Shown: positions 50,929 to 60,528 of the stretch, piece by piece
Layout: every line of letters begins with the position of its first letter
Position numbering within the stretch: position 1 is the stretch's first letter
Assembly (NCBI GenBank): GCA_964016885.1
Contig: OZ024744.1
Coordinates: 28,708,608-28,772,607 of the forward strand
Direction: 5' to 3'
DNA: 64,000 bases
From: Eledone cirrhosa
Lineage: Eukaryota; Mollusca; Cephalopoda; Octopoda; Eledonidae
The notes under the pieces: model-generated
The model's database searches: none
What the model saw: the letters and a program-made list of their open reading frames with translations, nothing else
What the model was told of the DNA's origin: nothing
Translations under genes and position numbers: made by a program

Positions 50929-53290
50929 CTAGCAGAGGAATCGCCCCGGGCGGTTTTCTACTAACGTATATATAGTGTGCATATTGATATACGCAAATAT
51001 ATATGCACATAGATATGATACGTAAATTGACAATATGCACATAAACTGAACAAAGACTGTGTTACACTTACTGTTGTAATCAGTAAAGTAAACCATGATA
51101 CATTTAAAAAAAGGCGATAATGGAGATGGAAAAGCGATGAAACTGTTGGCGGAAAATGTTCATGAATCTTCACATGAGAATGTCGATGGGAAGCTTCAAG
51201 CGGTGAATTTGAAAATAGATGCTGCTGGTATGAATGAATTACATTTACCAATATTACATTTACCAATATGAAGAGTTAACCTTTGCTATATTGTTGTTTT
51301 ACTGTATTCACATATAGACTTCTTAAGTTTTTGTAGTGTCCCTTTTCTAGCAATTAAAAAGAAACTGAAATGCATTTCAACTAAAAGAGAGTGATAGCTG
51401 TTTCACATCCCTGTAGAATTTCTTTGTAGACACAGTTGTCAGCAAACAGACCCCTTTCATCTAATATTTTTATATTTTCTTTTTTTTTTGTAACTCGTGA
51501 TAATGCAACATACATCTGACTCTGTGAGAAGAATTGTGTTGGTAGATATACACCTATCTTTTCAAATGTCTGCCCTTGTGCCTTGTTGCATGTAAGGGCA
51601 AAGGCTGGTTTGACAGGCAATTGCTTGCGAGTAAAGGTGAAAGGGAACTCAAGCTCTGGAGATCCAAGTGGTATCCTTGGGATTAACAACCTTGTTCCAG
51701 CATTGGAACCCAATGTCACTTCAACTTCAACTACATGATTATCTAAACTGATGATGATGTAGCGTGTACCATTGCAATGCCCGTTTAGAGGATCCAGATA
51801 TCTCAAAAGCATGATGCAAATGCCTTTCTTCAGTTTAAGTATGTGTGTGGGAAGCCTGATGGGGGTAAGTTTGTTGATGAACTAAATTCGATATTTGCAG
51901 TTCATTATCTACTGTATCAGAGCTTCTGTAGATGATTTCATGACCAGGGAACTAGTTGACCATGAACTCATTCACCAATCTTGCTGCATCATTTGTTGGA
52001 GTGATAATGGCTCTATTTGCAAGCCATAGTGGGTTTGTGTAGTTTCCTGGAAGATTTGTATACAGAAAATTACACAGTCCAGACACATTACCATATTCCA
52101 GACAAAGTTCATTTGGCAGAAGAAAACAGTTGGAGTGTTACCTTTTCCCACATCAAGGAGGTAGTTTGCAAACTGTCTTTCATCAGAACCCTCTGCATTA
52201 ATTAACCGTTGATTGGTTGTCATCTCCATGGTTTCCACAGTTCCAGAGATATGATCTCTTGATGGTTGCCTCAACTATTTGTGGTCTAGCACCATGACGT
52301 ACAACTGGAAGAATTCCAGTCACCAGATAGTAATACTGTTAGACCGCCAAATGGCGTTTTGCAATCTCGAACTTCTTTGAAGCTCCTGTCAAGGCATTCA
52401 AAGATATGCTTATGTTCCATACCTATCTCATCAATGATTAGCAGGTCAGCTTGCTTCATAAGTTTACCTGCGTCATCCCTCTTTGTGAAGAAGCAAGTTG
52501 ATTCAGCAGTCACATTGAGAGGAATCTTGCACTTGGAATGAAGAGTTCTACTTTTGTGAAGCAAAGTGGCTGCTATTCAAGATATGGCAGTGGAAAGTGC
52601 AATGTTTGTTTTACATCGGAGGTAATCCAATATGATGTTTATGACATAGGTTTTTCCTGTTCAAGCAGAAAATTCTACCTTCTTTTTCCTTTACAGTATT
52701 GATTACTCTGTGAAATATAACCAGTTGCCCAGGATACAGTTTTGGCAGAAGTTCATTTATGTTTGCTTGCAGTTGGTGTGTATTGAAATCAGTTTCTGCC
52801 ATAAGAACCCTGTTGATTTCTGGTATGGCAACAATAGTTGGGTCTGGCCGAAGAAGTCCATAGTTGGCATGAATGTCCAAGCCATCATGTTGATGTCTTT
52901 GTTGGATCTTCTGTAGAACAATCTGCACGGTTTACATGGAGACGACTTGCTCATGACGTTCATGCATGATATCCTCTGCAAGACAATTCTTCCATTTCTC
53001 CCAGAACTGCAGAGGATCATTTGGCATGCAGTACAATAAAATGGGCAGATCTCTCACAGCTGAGAACCAAACGTAATGGATGAAGTCTCTTCCATAGCTT
53101 TGTCTTTTTCTCCATCTTCATCTAATAGACCAAGTTTCCTGCATGCTTCTTGGAATGTTGGAAATTCAACTCCTTCGATTGTCCTCAAATCTTTGTATGA
53201 CGATGAAGAAGTTGAGCCAGCCTTGTGATGTAGGAGCATCCTGAGATAAAATAATTCAGATTGATGTGTACTGAGAGATACTGTTGGAAT
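50929..53290 (-). mobile_element. Helitron remnant (3' end and helicase part)
   Basis: A minus-strand rolling-circle transposon. Its 3' terminus is CTAG at 50,929-50,932 (read on the minus strand), followed by T. It is preceded at 50,939-50,957 by a GC-rich hairpin (AACCGCC, CGG, GGCGATT, one mismatch), the expected Helitron end structure. The helicase pseudogene lies 450 bp upstream. The 5' TC end and the Rep/HUH domain were not found; the left boundary at about 53,290 is where a SINE remnant starts. Confidence 0.7.
51381..53239 (-). pseudogene. Helitron PIF1-like helicase, degenerate
   Basis: From the N-terminal side: RTIEGVEFPTFQEACRKLGL (53,239-53,054), the segment between Rep and helicase; then MPNDPLQFW and AEDIMHERHEQ; YGLLRPDP; a Walker A now reading S-A-stop-TGKTYV near 52,649-52,670, where a glycine codon became TGA; RTLHSKCKIPLNV; Walker B LLIIDEIGMEHK; FGGLTVLLSGDW; LPVVRHGARPQIVEATI; and the C-terminal FALTCNKAQGQTFEKIGVY...YVALSR (motifs V and VI). 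The protein would unwind DNA during rolling-circle transposition. Several frameshifts and the Walker A stop make it inactive. Cellular PIF1 is excluded by the Helitron-specific N-terminal block and the terminus at 50,929. Confidence 0.88.
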
Positions 53291-53465
53291 GCGCCCAACA
53301 CACTTTATTTCATGTTGCTTCAGTCCATACAGTTAGAAGAAAGATGTACCAGCAGTAGCTGCATGAAAATAAGCTGGATGTTAACCGTGCCACTCACCAG
53401 TATCCAGTCCACGGAGAAATAGGTCACCGTCAACGACACTTTTTCCTTGGACAACATCGATGTCA
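53290..53465 (+). mobile_element. Diverged body of the SINE seen at 9,917
   Basis: Shares ACACACTTTATTTCATG, TGTACCAGCAG and the end TTTTTCCTTGGACAACATCG with 9,917-10,113 in the same order. The tRNA head is missing and an insertion separates the two halves. Confidence 0.5.
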
Positions 53466-53586
53466 TAAAGACAGACATGCTGGTCTTGGCGGGATTATAT
53501 AGGAAATCTGCTCTATTGATATAAAGCCCGGAATACCTTCTTATGTAGGATTACCTTATTAACTCCCTCTTTTTCTCTCTCTTGCT

Positions 53587-53705
53587 CCATGTATCCCCCC
53601 TCTCTCTCTCTCTCTAAATATATATATATACACATGCACACACACACACACACACACACACATCTATATATATAGAGATATAGATATATGTATGTGAGTG
53701 AGTGA
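53587..53705. repeat. TC/TA/CA compound microsatellite
   Basis: TCTC repeats, then TATA, then CACACA, then TATATAGAGATATAG and TGTATGTGAG. Confidence 0.9.
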
Positions 53706-54345
53706 CTGTAAAAGGTAAACAGAAAAAACAACACAATCTGTACAATATATAGAAGGAATATATTAGTATAACGCTTGAAATAGCAGGAAGAGTGTCTTAA
53801 CGATTGAAGGGGCGGGCGGGATGGAATCGGAAAATATGTTTTTAGAGAAAAATAACAGGTCCATTCATGTTGACATCTCTTGGGAAACTGTTTTGTGTAT
53901 GATTCATTTTTATTTAGAAAAGTGGATGATAGAGCGCGTCTACCCGAAAGACGAAAAAAAAAACCGTTTTGTATATATAGCTATAAGTGTAGGCGTGCTT
54001 ATGCGTGCGTGTGTGTGTGTGAGTGTATGTGTGTGTGTGTGTATTATTATACGTCCGTAAGAAGCTAAGAGGATATGTGTGTATATGTAAGTAAAAAAGT
54101 GCGTGTGTGCTTGTAAGTACGAAGCTGTGAGTAAAAGTATCTTAATGTAAGGGAGTTTGTGTATACAGAGCTGTGAAAGGAAAAGTAGAGGTGTGAGTGC
54201 GTACTTTGTTGGTCTATATCAGCTGTAAGAGTATATGTTTCTGACCATAAGAGAGCCATAGGAATCTAAGGGTGAATGTACATGAGTGTGTGATAACGGA
54301 CGGGGGCAAACTTGGCGGGGACAAAGGGTAGAGAAGTAAGCATGA
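53706..54345. other. Spacer, possibly the 3' flank of the Penelope-like element
   Basis: Holds a GT microsatellite at about 54,005-54,043. Strand-skewed G-rich DNA continues from the element on the right, so part of this may be its 3' UTR. No gene is recognisable. Confidence 0.4.
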
Positions 54346-54349
54346 ACGA

Positions 54350-54760
54350 TTATGTGTTTTGGGGAGGGGAGTTAAGTGCATGAGGGAAACAACTCCCAAG
54401 GCGGAAAATCAGAATCTGTTCAGTCCTGGTGTGCGAGGCCTGTGATCTGTAATGTAAAAGGGCATCAAGGACTGAGAGATGTAGGGAAGAGAAACCTGGG
54501 GAGCTGAAATGACGGATGACGGGAGTATCTATATCGAGTCGTATGTCCTTCAAATGTTCAGCAAAACAGTCCACCAAACGGCGTCCCGTTTTTCCGATGT
54601 ATAAGGACCCGCAAATGGAACACCGGAGGGCATAGACTACATGGGTGGTGGTGCAGGTGAAAGAGTGGCGGATACGGAATGAACCGTTTGTGTCTGTGAG
54701 AGTGGTGAGGCTGGAAATGAAAGGACAGGTGTTAGAGTCGGGTGGAGTCGTGGGAGAGGA
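54350..54760 (-). pseudogene. GIY-YIG endonuclease domain of the Penelope-like element
   Basis: The frame runs FTCTTTHVVYALRCSICG then SLYIGKTGRRLVDCFAEHLK (about 54,665-54,550). VVYALRC is the GIY side and SLYIG the YIG side. The CSIC zinc-type cysteines between them are the feature that sets Penelope nucleases apart from bacterial GIY-YIG enzymes. The GRRLVDCFAEH helix keeps the catalytic Arg position. The frame stays open to the stop at 54,350 and includes a VIRHF...H block, so this domain is better preserved than the RT. It would nick the target DNA. The linker upstream (LRDLLVRSS, near 54,790) is also typical. Confidence 0.85.
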
Positions 54761-54999
54761 CGAGAAGGAACTGCGTACTAGGAGGTCGCGGAGACTGCGG
54801 GCATGCTTTAAAGCTGTGATAGGTGGGTTAGGAAAAATAAACGAGAAGTGACGGGATCAGAAGAGAGGGTGCTGGGGAACGGAAAATATGACACCGGAGT
54901 GGTAGGCTGATGGGTTGGTAGGTGAGAGGGAAAGGAAGGTGGGTGTTGGTGGTGGTGGTTGTGGGATAGGGGGGTACAGTCGGTTTCACGGGCGTGGAT

Positions 55000-55860
55000 G
55001 AAAACAGCTTGGACCAAGGGGTGGATATCTACTCTGAATGAAGGAGGAGGCCATGTGAAGGGAATGGGTTTCGAAATGGTGGTCCTGGCTACAGAGGTAG
55101 GATATGGAGTGTTTGGTGTAAAGGAAAACACATTGAGGGTGAGAACAAGGTCAACCAGACGGAGAAGAGTGGTAGTGCTGGTGTAAGAGGTAGGGCGTAA
55201 GTCTAAAAATGTGGGAGAGCGCGGTGGACGTCATGATGAGGGATGACGGTACAGAGAGAAGTGATGTCCAGGGTGAAGAGAAAGCGAGAGGGGCCAAGAA
55301 GGAATGAGGAGTTAAAGAGACTAAGGGCATGATTGATATTGTGGATATGGGAGGGGAGGTTGACGACTAAAGGGGTGAGGTGGGGAAGTTGTATGCGGAA
55401 ACGATAGGACGGCCGGGAGTATTTGATTTGTGTATTTTGGGGAGGAAGTAGATGGTGAGTGTGCGAGGGTTGCGTACTATAAGGTTGGTGGCTGTGGGGT
55501 TAGGGGAGAGGAGGAGATGAGCTGGTGGTTGGTGGAGGACACGAGCTATTGGTAGCCAGGAGTGGGGTCGGTGCATAAAGGGCGGTAAAATTGGGTATCA
55601 TGAAGTTGGCGGGGGGCGTCAGCCTTGTAGAGGTCAACGTTCCAAACCACCACAGCGCCACCTTTGACGGGGGGTTTGATGACAATGTCATCGCGAGATC
55701 ACGGGCTGCGAGGAACGGGGAGCTCGGCCCGAATAATGTTACAGCGACAAGAATGCTGGTGGAAACGGAACCGGTTCAACCTAACCCGGCAAGTATCGAC
55801 AAAGGAGTCGATGGTGCTGAACTGGCCAGAGTTCGGCGTCCAGTCTGATTGCCGGCGACT
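55000..55860 (-). pseudogene. Penelope-like reverse transcriptase, degenerate
   Basis: Reading the minus strand: IKPPVKGGAVVVWNVDLYK (about 55,685-55,625), the expected KPADKGGAVVV-type start; YFLPKIHKSNTPGRPIVSA (about 55,450-55,395), typical of Penelope-like RT; then after a frameshift FLFTLDITSLCTVIPH (about 55,285-55,230), motif A with its catalytic Asp and TSLYTNIPH-like tail. A stop follows, then remnants near LVLTLNVFSF (about 55,130). No motif C Asp pair could be found. The distance from motif A to the post-RT linker is only about 350 bp, much shorter than in intact relatives, so motifs B to D appear deleted. Confidence 0.8.
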
Positions 55861-55890
55861 CACATTTTTAAGTCACTGTCTCCACCACCA

Positions 55891-55944
55891 CCTCATTCCG
55901 CCTCAAGTTCCACCCCACCTCATTGCGCCTCAAGTTCCACCCCA
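55891..55944. repeat. Two tandem 27-bp units
   Basis: CCTCATTCCGCCTCAAGTTC plus CACCCCA, repeated once with a single change (55,891-55,917 and 55,918-55,944), within a pyrimidine-rich stretch next to the Penelope-like element. Confidence 0.8.
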
Positions 55945-56190
55945 CCTCTTACTCCCCTCCCACCACTGAGCCCATCCTTACCCGCTCCTCTCACCAGCTC
56001 CTGCGAGTGACTATCTGAAATCACGCCCAAATCCCTTCTCTCAACCGAGATCTCCCCAAGGCCGAACTACATCTCTCCTCCACTTGCCACCCCTCCTCAC
56101 CCAATCCCTTATCCAATTAATTCTTTACTTCAATCGCCTCCTGTTAAAGTTCCTCACTTTCATCAAAAATCACAAACTATAGATGTGATA
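55945..56190. other. Pyrimidine-rich flank
   Basis: C/T-rich DNA that may be the 5' end of the Penelope-like element on the minus strand. No domain is recognisable. Confidence 0.35.
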
Positions 56191-56191
56191 A

Positions 56192-56345
56192 ATTCGGGAC
56201 CCCGACGGCTGAGCTCTGGCCCTTTCAACAGCTAGATCCGAACGAAAGTGCCGGTATTCGGTAGGCGGGAATCTAGCCGGTCTCCTCCAGGGGCTAGAGT
56301 CCATATATGGACAGACATTCTGTGCATAAAAATCTGTTAAGTAAC
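56192..56345 (+). repeat. GC-rich repeat R, copy 1
   Basis: Matches 62,710-62,840 in the same orientation: GGACCCCGACGGCTGAGCTC, GCTAGATCCGAAC, GGCGGGAATCTAGCC, AGTCCATATATGG. It contains two predicted stems (56,206-56,222 and about 56,231-56,276) whose pairing is largely kept between copies. I do not recognise the family. Confidence 0.7.
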
Positions 56346-56600
56346 CTTGTTTTTTTTTTTCGGGAAGTGGTCCGTAATCGGGGATATATCATTAAAATAT
56401 ACTAAAAACACTAATTCACATCATAATAAGATTTACAAATGTTTCATCCTCGTGTAACTTATCAAAATCATTCATTTTAATTATTAATTTGCTCCACGTG
56501 TAATTAATTTAACACAATAGGAAGTCATAAACATACTTTTTTGAAAAAATGTTTTTAAAGAAATATTATATGTAGCCATGATTACAGTTTATTATAATAG
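56346..56600. other. AT-rich spacer
   Basis: No feature is recognisable apart from a T run at about 56,350. Confidence 0.4.
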
Positions 56601-56605
56601 GGCGG

Positions 56606-56828
56606 TAGGGCGGTGAATTGGCAGTATCGGTAGAGCGTCAGACACCATGCTTTGAAGCATAGAGTTACAGCCCTTTATGATCCGAGTTAAAATCCCGCCG
56701 AGGTTAACTTTGCCTTTCATCCTTACGGGGTCGATAAAATAAAGTACCAATCACGCACTGGGGTCGACTTAATCGACTTTCCCCTCTCCCAAAATTGCTG
56801 GCCTTGTGCCTATATAAGAAACCATTAT
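56606..56828 (+). mobile_element. Cephalopod-type SINE, long form
   Basis: GAATTGGCAGTATCGGTAG head, a GAGTTAAAATCCCGCCGAGG B-box region, GTTAACTTTGCCTTTCATCC, GGGTCGATAAAATAAAGTAC, then an extra GGGGTCGACTTAATCGAC block and TTGCTGGCCTTGTGCC. It is bracketed by ATTATAATAGG on both sides, which may be a target-site duplication or tail similarity. Confidence 0.88.
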
Positions 56829-56831
56829 AAT

Positions 56832-57005
56832 AGGCCGGTGGATTGGCAGTATCGGTAGTGAGTCGGCATAGTTACGTCCCTTTACGGTCTGAGTTCAAAT
56901 CCCGCCGAGGTTAAATTTGCCTTTCATCCTTACGGGGTCGATAAAATAAAGTACCAGTTATGTAGTGGGTATTGTCTGACCTTGTGCCAGAAGAAGAAAC
57001 AATTA
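56832..57005 (+). mobile_element. Cephalopod-type SINE, short form
   Basis: Directly follows the previous SINE in tandem. GGCCGGTGGATTGGCAGTATC head, GAGTTCAAATCCCGCCGAGG, TTTGCCTTTCATCCTTACGG, GTACCAGTTATG and an AGAAGAAACAATTATAATA tail. It lacks the second GTCGAC block of its neighbour and has a small deletion in the head. Confidence 0.85.
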
Positions 57006-57165
57006 TAATATATTACCGAATTTTGAGCTGATATAAAATTTAAATCCAATGTCATGATCTCGTCAGACAGCTTCTTACATAATGAGGTAATATATATTTG
57101 GCAATCCAAGTTCACAGTGACAAAGGATCGGACGAACACGATGCTTTTGAAGCGATCGCTCGTAT

Positions 57166-57243
57166 AGAAACATATACACGTGTACACATACAACTCAAAA
57201 CAAACATATACACACATACAATGACATCCATACTTGCACACAC
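57166..57243 (+). mobile_element. RLE-LINE copy F, short 3' UTR relic
   Basis: CACATACAACTCAAAACA, CACACATACAATGACATCC and ATACTTGCACACAC correspond to the middle of the RLE-LINE 3' UTR, diverged. It lies just left of copy E. Confidence 0.5.
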
Positions 57244-57261
57244 ACACTCTCACAACATACG

Positions 57262-57558
57262 CAAGTACAATCGATTAATGGAACAGCAAAAGTATGTAAA
57301 ACATTCCAAAAATTCTGCATCTAATAACTGCATATACACATGTACAGACACAAAGCATATACACATTCACACATACAACTCAAAACATCCACATCCACAC
57401 ATACAATAACATTCATACCTGCACACACATGCATACAGACATGTAGACATATCTACCTAGTTCATGTTGTGTAAATTCCAATGAGAGAGTCTTGTATCTA
57501 TGTTAGAAACCGACTCTCTCTATTGGCAAAGATTTGTGAAATTATAAAACCAAAAGAA
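57262..57558 (+). mobile_element. RLE-LINE copy E, 3'-UTR-only unit
   Basis: Same extent as copy C: it starts at CAAGTACAATCGATTAATGG and ends AACCAAAAGAA at 57,558, then CATA. It sits immediately 5' of RLE-LINE copy B, so B is bracketed by two direct copies of this roughly 290-bp unit. Confidence 0.85.
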
Positions 57559-57655
57559 CATACATACTTTATACAAACATACATACATACATACATACAT
57601 ACATACATACATACATACATACATACATAATACATACATACACACATACATACAT
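57559..57655. repeat. CATA microsatellite between RLE-LINE copies E and B
   Basis: Nearly pure CATA repeats that end at the 5' junction of copy B. Confidence 0.95.
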
Positions 57656-57669
57656 AAAACCCCAACATT

Positions 57670-58244
57670 TTGGCAAACAACGCCTGTTTATATGCCTTAG
57701 CAATGACAGGGAAGCATTATCTTGGTGATAGCAGAGATATTAACAAGACCAAAACACCAACAAAAATACCATCATATATAACTAAAATAGAAAAAAAGAT
57801 TGCTGACCTACGAAAAAGCATAGGATATGTGACAATGCTCCTTACATGCAAACAAACACAAAGAAGCTCACTCCTCACCAACAAAGAGTGAAAAATAAAA
57901 TAAAGACGATGTTTGGTAACAGTAGAACTAGAACTCTTCAATATAAGCTGATCACCCTCAAACAAGAATTAAGAGCTGTTAGCGAAAAACGCCGACACCT
58001 GAAGAAGGTAGATGAAAGAAAAGTGCTTAATAAAAGATTCAGACGAAACCAAACATCAGTCTATAGAGATGTGAAGAACAAAATAATAAGTGTCACTGAG
58101 GCCCAATCCCAGAAAGTCATAGTTTCCTTTTGGAACAAATTATGGGGTGAAAAGAAGAATTTCAACCTAGATGCAATGTGGCTAAAAGAAATCCGAAAGA
58201 ACTATTGCTCCTACACTACAACAAAAACATACGAAATAAGTTAG
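57670..58244 (+). pseudogene. RLE-LINE copy B, region before RT
   Basis: Two frames (57,670-57,891 and 57,846-58,244) joined by a frameshift, matching 6,525-7,050 of copy A: ACLYALAMTGKHYLGDSRDI, then RVKNKIKTMFGNSRTRTLQ and KVLNKRFRRNQTSVY. It ends in a TAA just before the RT frame, in the same reading phase. Confidence 0.7.
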
Positions 58245-58259
58245 GGTACCCTTGAGACT

Positions 58260-59177
58260 GTGATAGGAAAACTCCAAGATAAGAAAACACCAGGAAGAAA
58301 CATGATTGTCGGCTACTGGTATAAACAACTAATATTCTATCGGAGGTATCTTACTGACCTCTACCAACAAGTTCTTAAGGGAGATACACTTATACCAGAA
58401 TGGTTGACATTAGCACAAACATTACTGGTCTCCAAGAACAAATACACCCACTTGGCAAACAAATACCGACCCATTGCATGCCAGAACCTGATGTATAAGA
58501 TGTATACAGCCTGCCTGAACCTATTCCTCCAAGATCACTGTGAGAATAATAACATCACAGATGAACAAGCAGCTGGAATGAGAGGTGTTTGGGGATGTGC
58601 TGAACAACTCCTAATCAACAAAACTGCGATGTCGGAAGTGCGACAACTTAGGAGGAATATGGCTACAGTCTGGCTGGACTACAGGAAAGCTTTCGATTCT
58701 GTTCCCCATTCTTGGATGATAGAGGCCCTCCAACTTGCTAAAGTCCCAGACATTATTGTCAGAGCCATAGAGAAGCTGTCTTCATCTTGGGCTACTATTC
58801 TATGGTTAAAGACAGAGAGGGAGGACTCTATTTTCACTGATAAAATAAAATATCGTAGGGGTATATTTCAGGGAGACAGTCTCTCTGTGATATTATTCAT
58901 CTTGTCATTAAACCCCCTGTCCTTTCTGCTCAATAAATGTGAGGGATACATCATTGGCTCACGGGAGGATAGAAATACGAACCTAACCCATACTTTCTTT
59001 GTGGATATTCTGAAATTCTATGCCAAGAACATGGATGGGATGAAGAAAACTCTTGACCTGGTTACAACGTTCTCAAAGGATATAGGAATGGAGTTTGACC
59101 AAGATAAATGCTCATATATGACTATAAAGGGGAGAAAACAACAACCCAATCTAGCAACATTGTCATCAATGGCCTAA
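58260..59177 (+). pseudogene. RLE-LINE copy B, reverse transcriptase, catalytic Asp lost
   Basis: The longest piece of this family, 305 codons. It holds WLTLAQTLLVSKNK, KYRPIACQNLMYKMY, EQAAGMRGVWGCAEQLLINK, motif A LDYRKAFDSVPHSWMIEA, RRGIFQGDSLSVILF, and the motif C position reading FVDILKFYA (about 58,996-59,022), where copy A has FVDD. Loss of the second catalytic Asp means this RT is dead even apart from the frameshift at about 59,110-59,170. Confidence 0.88.
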
Positions 59178-60161
59178 CTGTTTCACCGATATCTGATGAG
59201 GACTGCTACAGATACCTGGGGATAGATGAGAACATATCCTATAATAGTATCTGTAATAAGGAACGCGTAACCAAGGAATACTACACCCTATTAAGAAAGA
59301 TATGGTCATCGCAACTCTCTGCGCAAAACAAAACAGTGGCTCACAATGTGTTTGCTGTGTCTGTCCTAACACCAACGTTTGGAATACTCAATTGGACGAT
59401 AGACGAAATCCAAGCAGTTGATGTTAGAACTCGAAAAATACTAAACAACACCGGAAACTTCCACATCAACAGTGACATAGATCGCCTTTGCTTGAAACGT
59501 AAGCAGGGAGGCAAAGGCCTAACATCAGTCGAGACAGCATTTGAATGTGGCATTATATCCCTCCGACAACATCTACGTAGGAGCCCGTCTCTCAAGCAAC
59601 TCTATCTGCATGAAACAGATAAGATCATGAGAGTTGGGAAGGAACTCCTCAAGAGATATTCCCTGTGTGATAATCAAAAACTCACACCCAGGGAAGTCGC
59701 TCAGCAGTATCGCAGTGAATCCATGGATGAAAAACTGCATGCTTATCAACAAAAACATCATGCATGGATATGTTGCTAGGAAGCTCCAGAGTGAGAGTAA
59801 TATAGATAAGGAAAGTAGTCTATCTTGGGCTAACAACCGCTATATTGGCTCCCACTTTGAAGGATACGCTTTTGCAATCCAAGAACAGGAGATTAACACA
59901 AAATACCTGATTCACAAAAGAGATAGTGATGCGGGCAAAACACCTAGATGTGATGACAAGTGCCGACTCTGCAGAACTAACATCGACGATATCACCCATG
60001 TCATCAGCAGCTGTCGAAAGATGTCATCGCGGTACTATCTAGCTAGGAGGCATGATGTAGTGGCCCAAACACCGTACAATGCAACTGTAGAAAAGATATC
60101 CCCGATAATAAACATATTAAAAGCTACAGCCATGTGGAAGACATCCATGTACATAATATGA
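59108..60161 (+). pseudogene. RLE-LINE copy B, thumb and CCHC knuckle
   Basis: Frames 59,108-59,779 and 59,634-60,161. The first holds the thumb (ISDEDCYRYLGIDENISYN, LSAQNKTVAHNVFAVSVLTP, RKILNNTGNFHINSDIDRL). The second holds SLSSIAVNPW as a shifted start, then RWC-type linker sequence and the zinc knuckle CRLCRTNIDDITHVISSC, i.e. C-x2-C-x7-H-x4-C. This knuckle before the endonuclease is the standard arrangement in R2/R4-type proteins. Confidence 0.8.
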
Positions 60162-60199
60162 AAGAGTACTGGTAGAATGTTCCAGTAAAAACCCCAATA

Positions 60200-60528
60200 A
60201 AATGCAGACATAACAGACCAGATATTATGATATGGGACAGGGAAAAGAAAGCCCAGCAGATGCCAATATAATATCAAAGATTAGTGAAAAGGAGAATATT
60301 TATGCAGGACTGATGAGAAATCTGCAGATACTCTACCCTGATTACACCTTCAGATTTATACCTGTGGTTATTGGGGCACTGGGGTATGTTAGTAACTGCC
60401 TCAATACAAATCTTGAAAAGCTAGGGTTCACAGGAACAGAAAGAACACAACTAGTTAGGAAATTACAAGTACAATCCATTAATGGAACAGTAAAACTATG
60501 TAAAACATTGCAAAAATGTTGCATCTAA
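60200..60528 (+). pseudogene. RLE-LINE copy B, endonuclease remainder and C-terminus
   Basis: NRPDIMIWDREKK is readable near 60,207-60,250, but a deletion relative to copy A removes the following TCTVVEI part, taking the catalytic Glu with it. The frame then continues at 60,232-60,528 with VVIGALGYVSNCLNTNLEKL and ends at the same final stop as copy A. Confidence 0.7.

Larger units (their letters stand above)
54346..55860 (-). mobile_element. Penelope-like element (RT and GIY-YIG), decayed
   Basis: A minus-strand retroelement with RT first and a GIY-YIG nuclease at the C-terminal end, the order specific to endonuclease-containing Penelope-like elements. The plus strand is strikingly G-rich and C-poor over its whole length. 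The limits are set only by the recognisable protein. Flanking pseudo-LTRs or a hammerhead ribozyme were not identified. Confidence 0.8.

Noticed and set aside
51381..53239. Cellular PIF1 helicase gene
   Set aside because: The Helitron-specific N-terminal block, the nearby hairpin plus CTAG end, and multiple stops and frameshifts identify a transposon remnant.
53821..54068. Small plus-strand gene with an EKNNRSIHVDIS start
   Set aside because: The second half runs into a GT microsatellite and no domain or splice context is visible.
55591..55969. Plus-strand frames of 85-101 codons
   Set aside because: They are shadows of the minus-strand Penelope-like RT, which gives conserved motifs in the same DNA.
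59190..59225. Hammerhead ribozyme core (CTGATGAGGA)
   Set aside because: There is no matching GAAA and stem III, and the bases encode the conserved thumb segment SDEDCYRYLG of the LINE.
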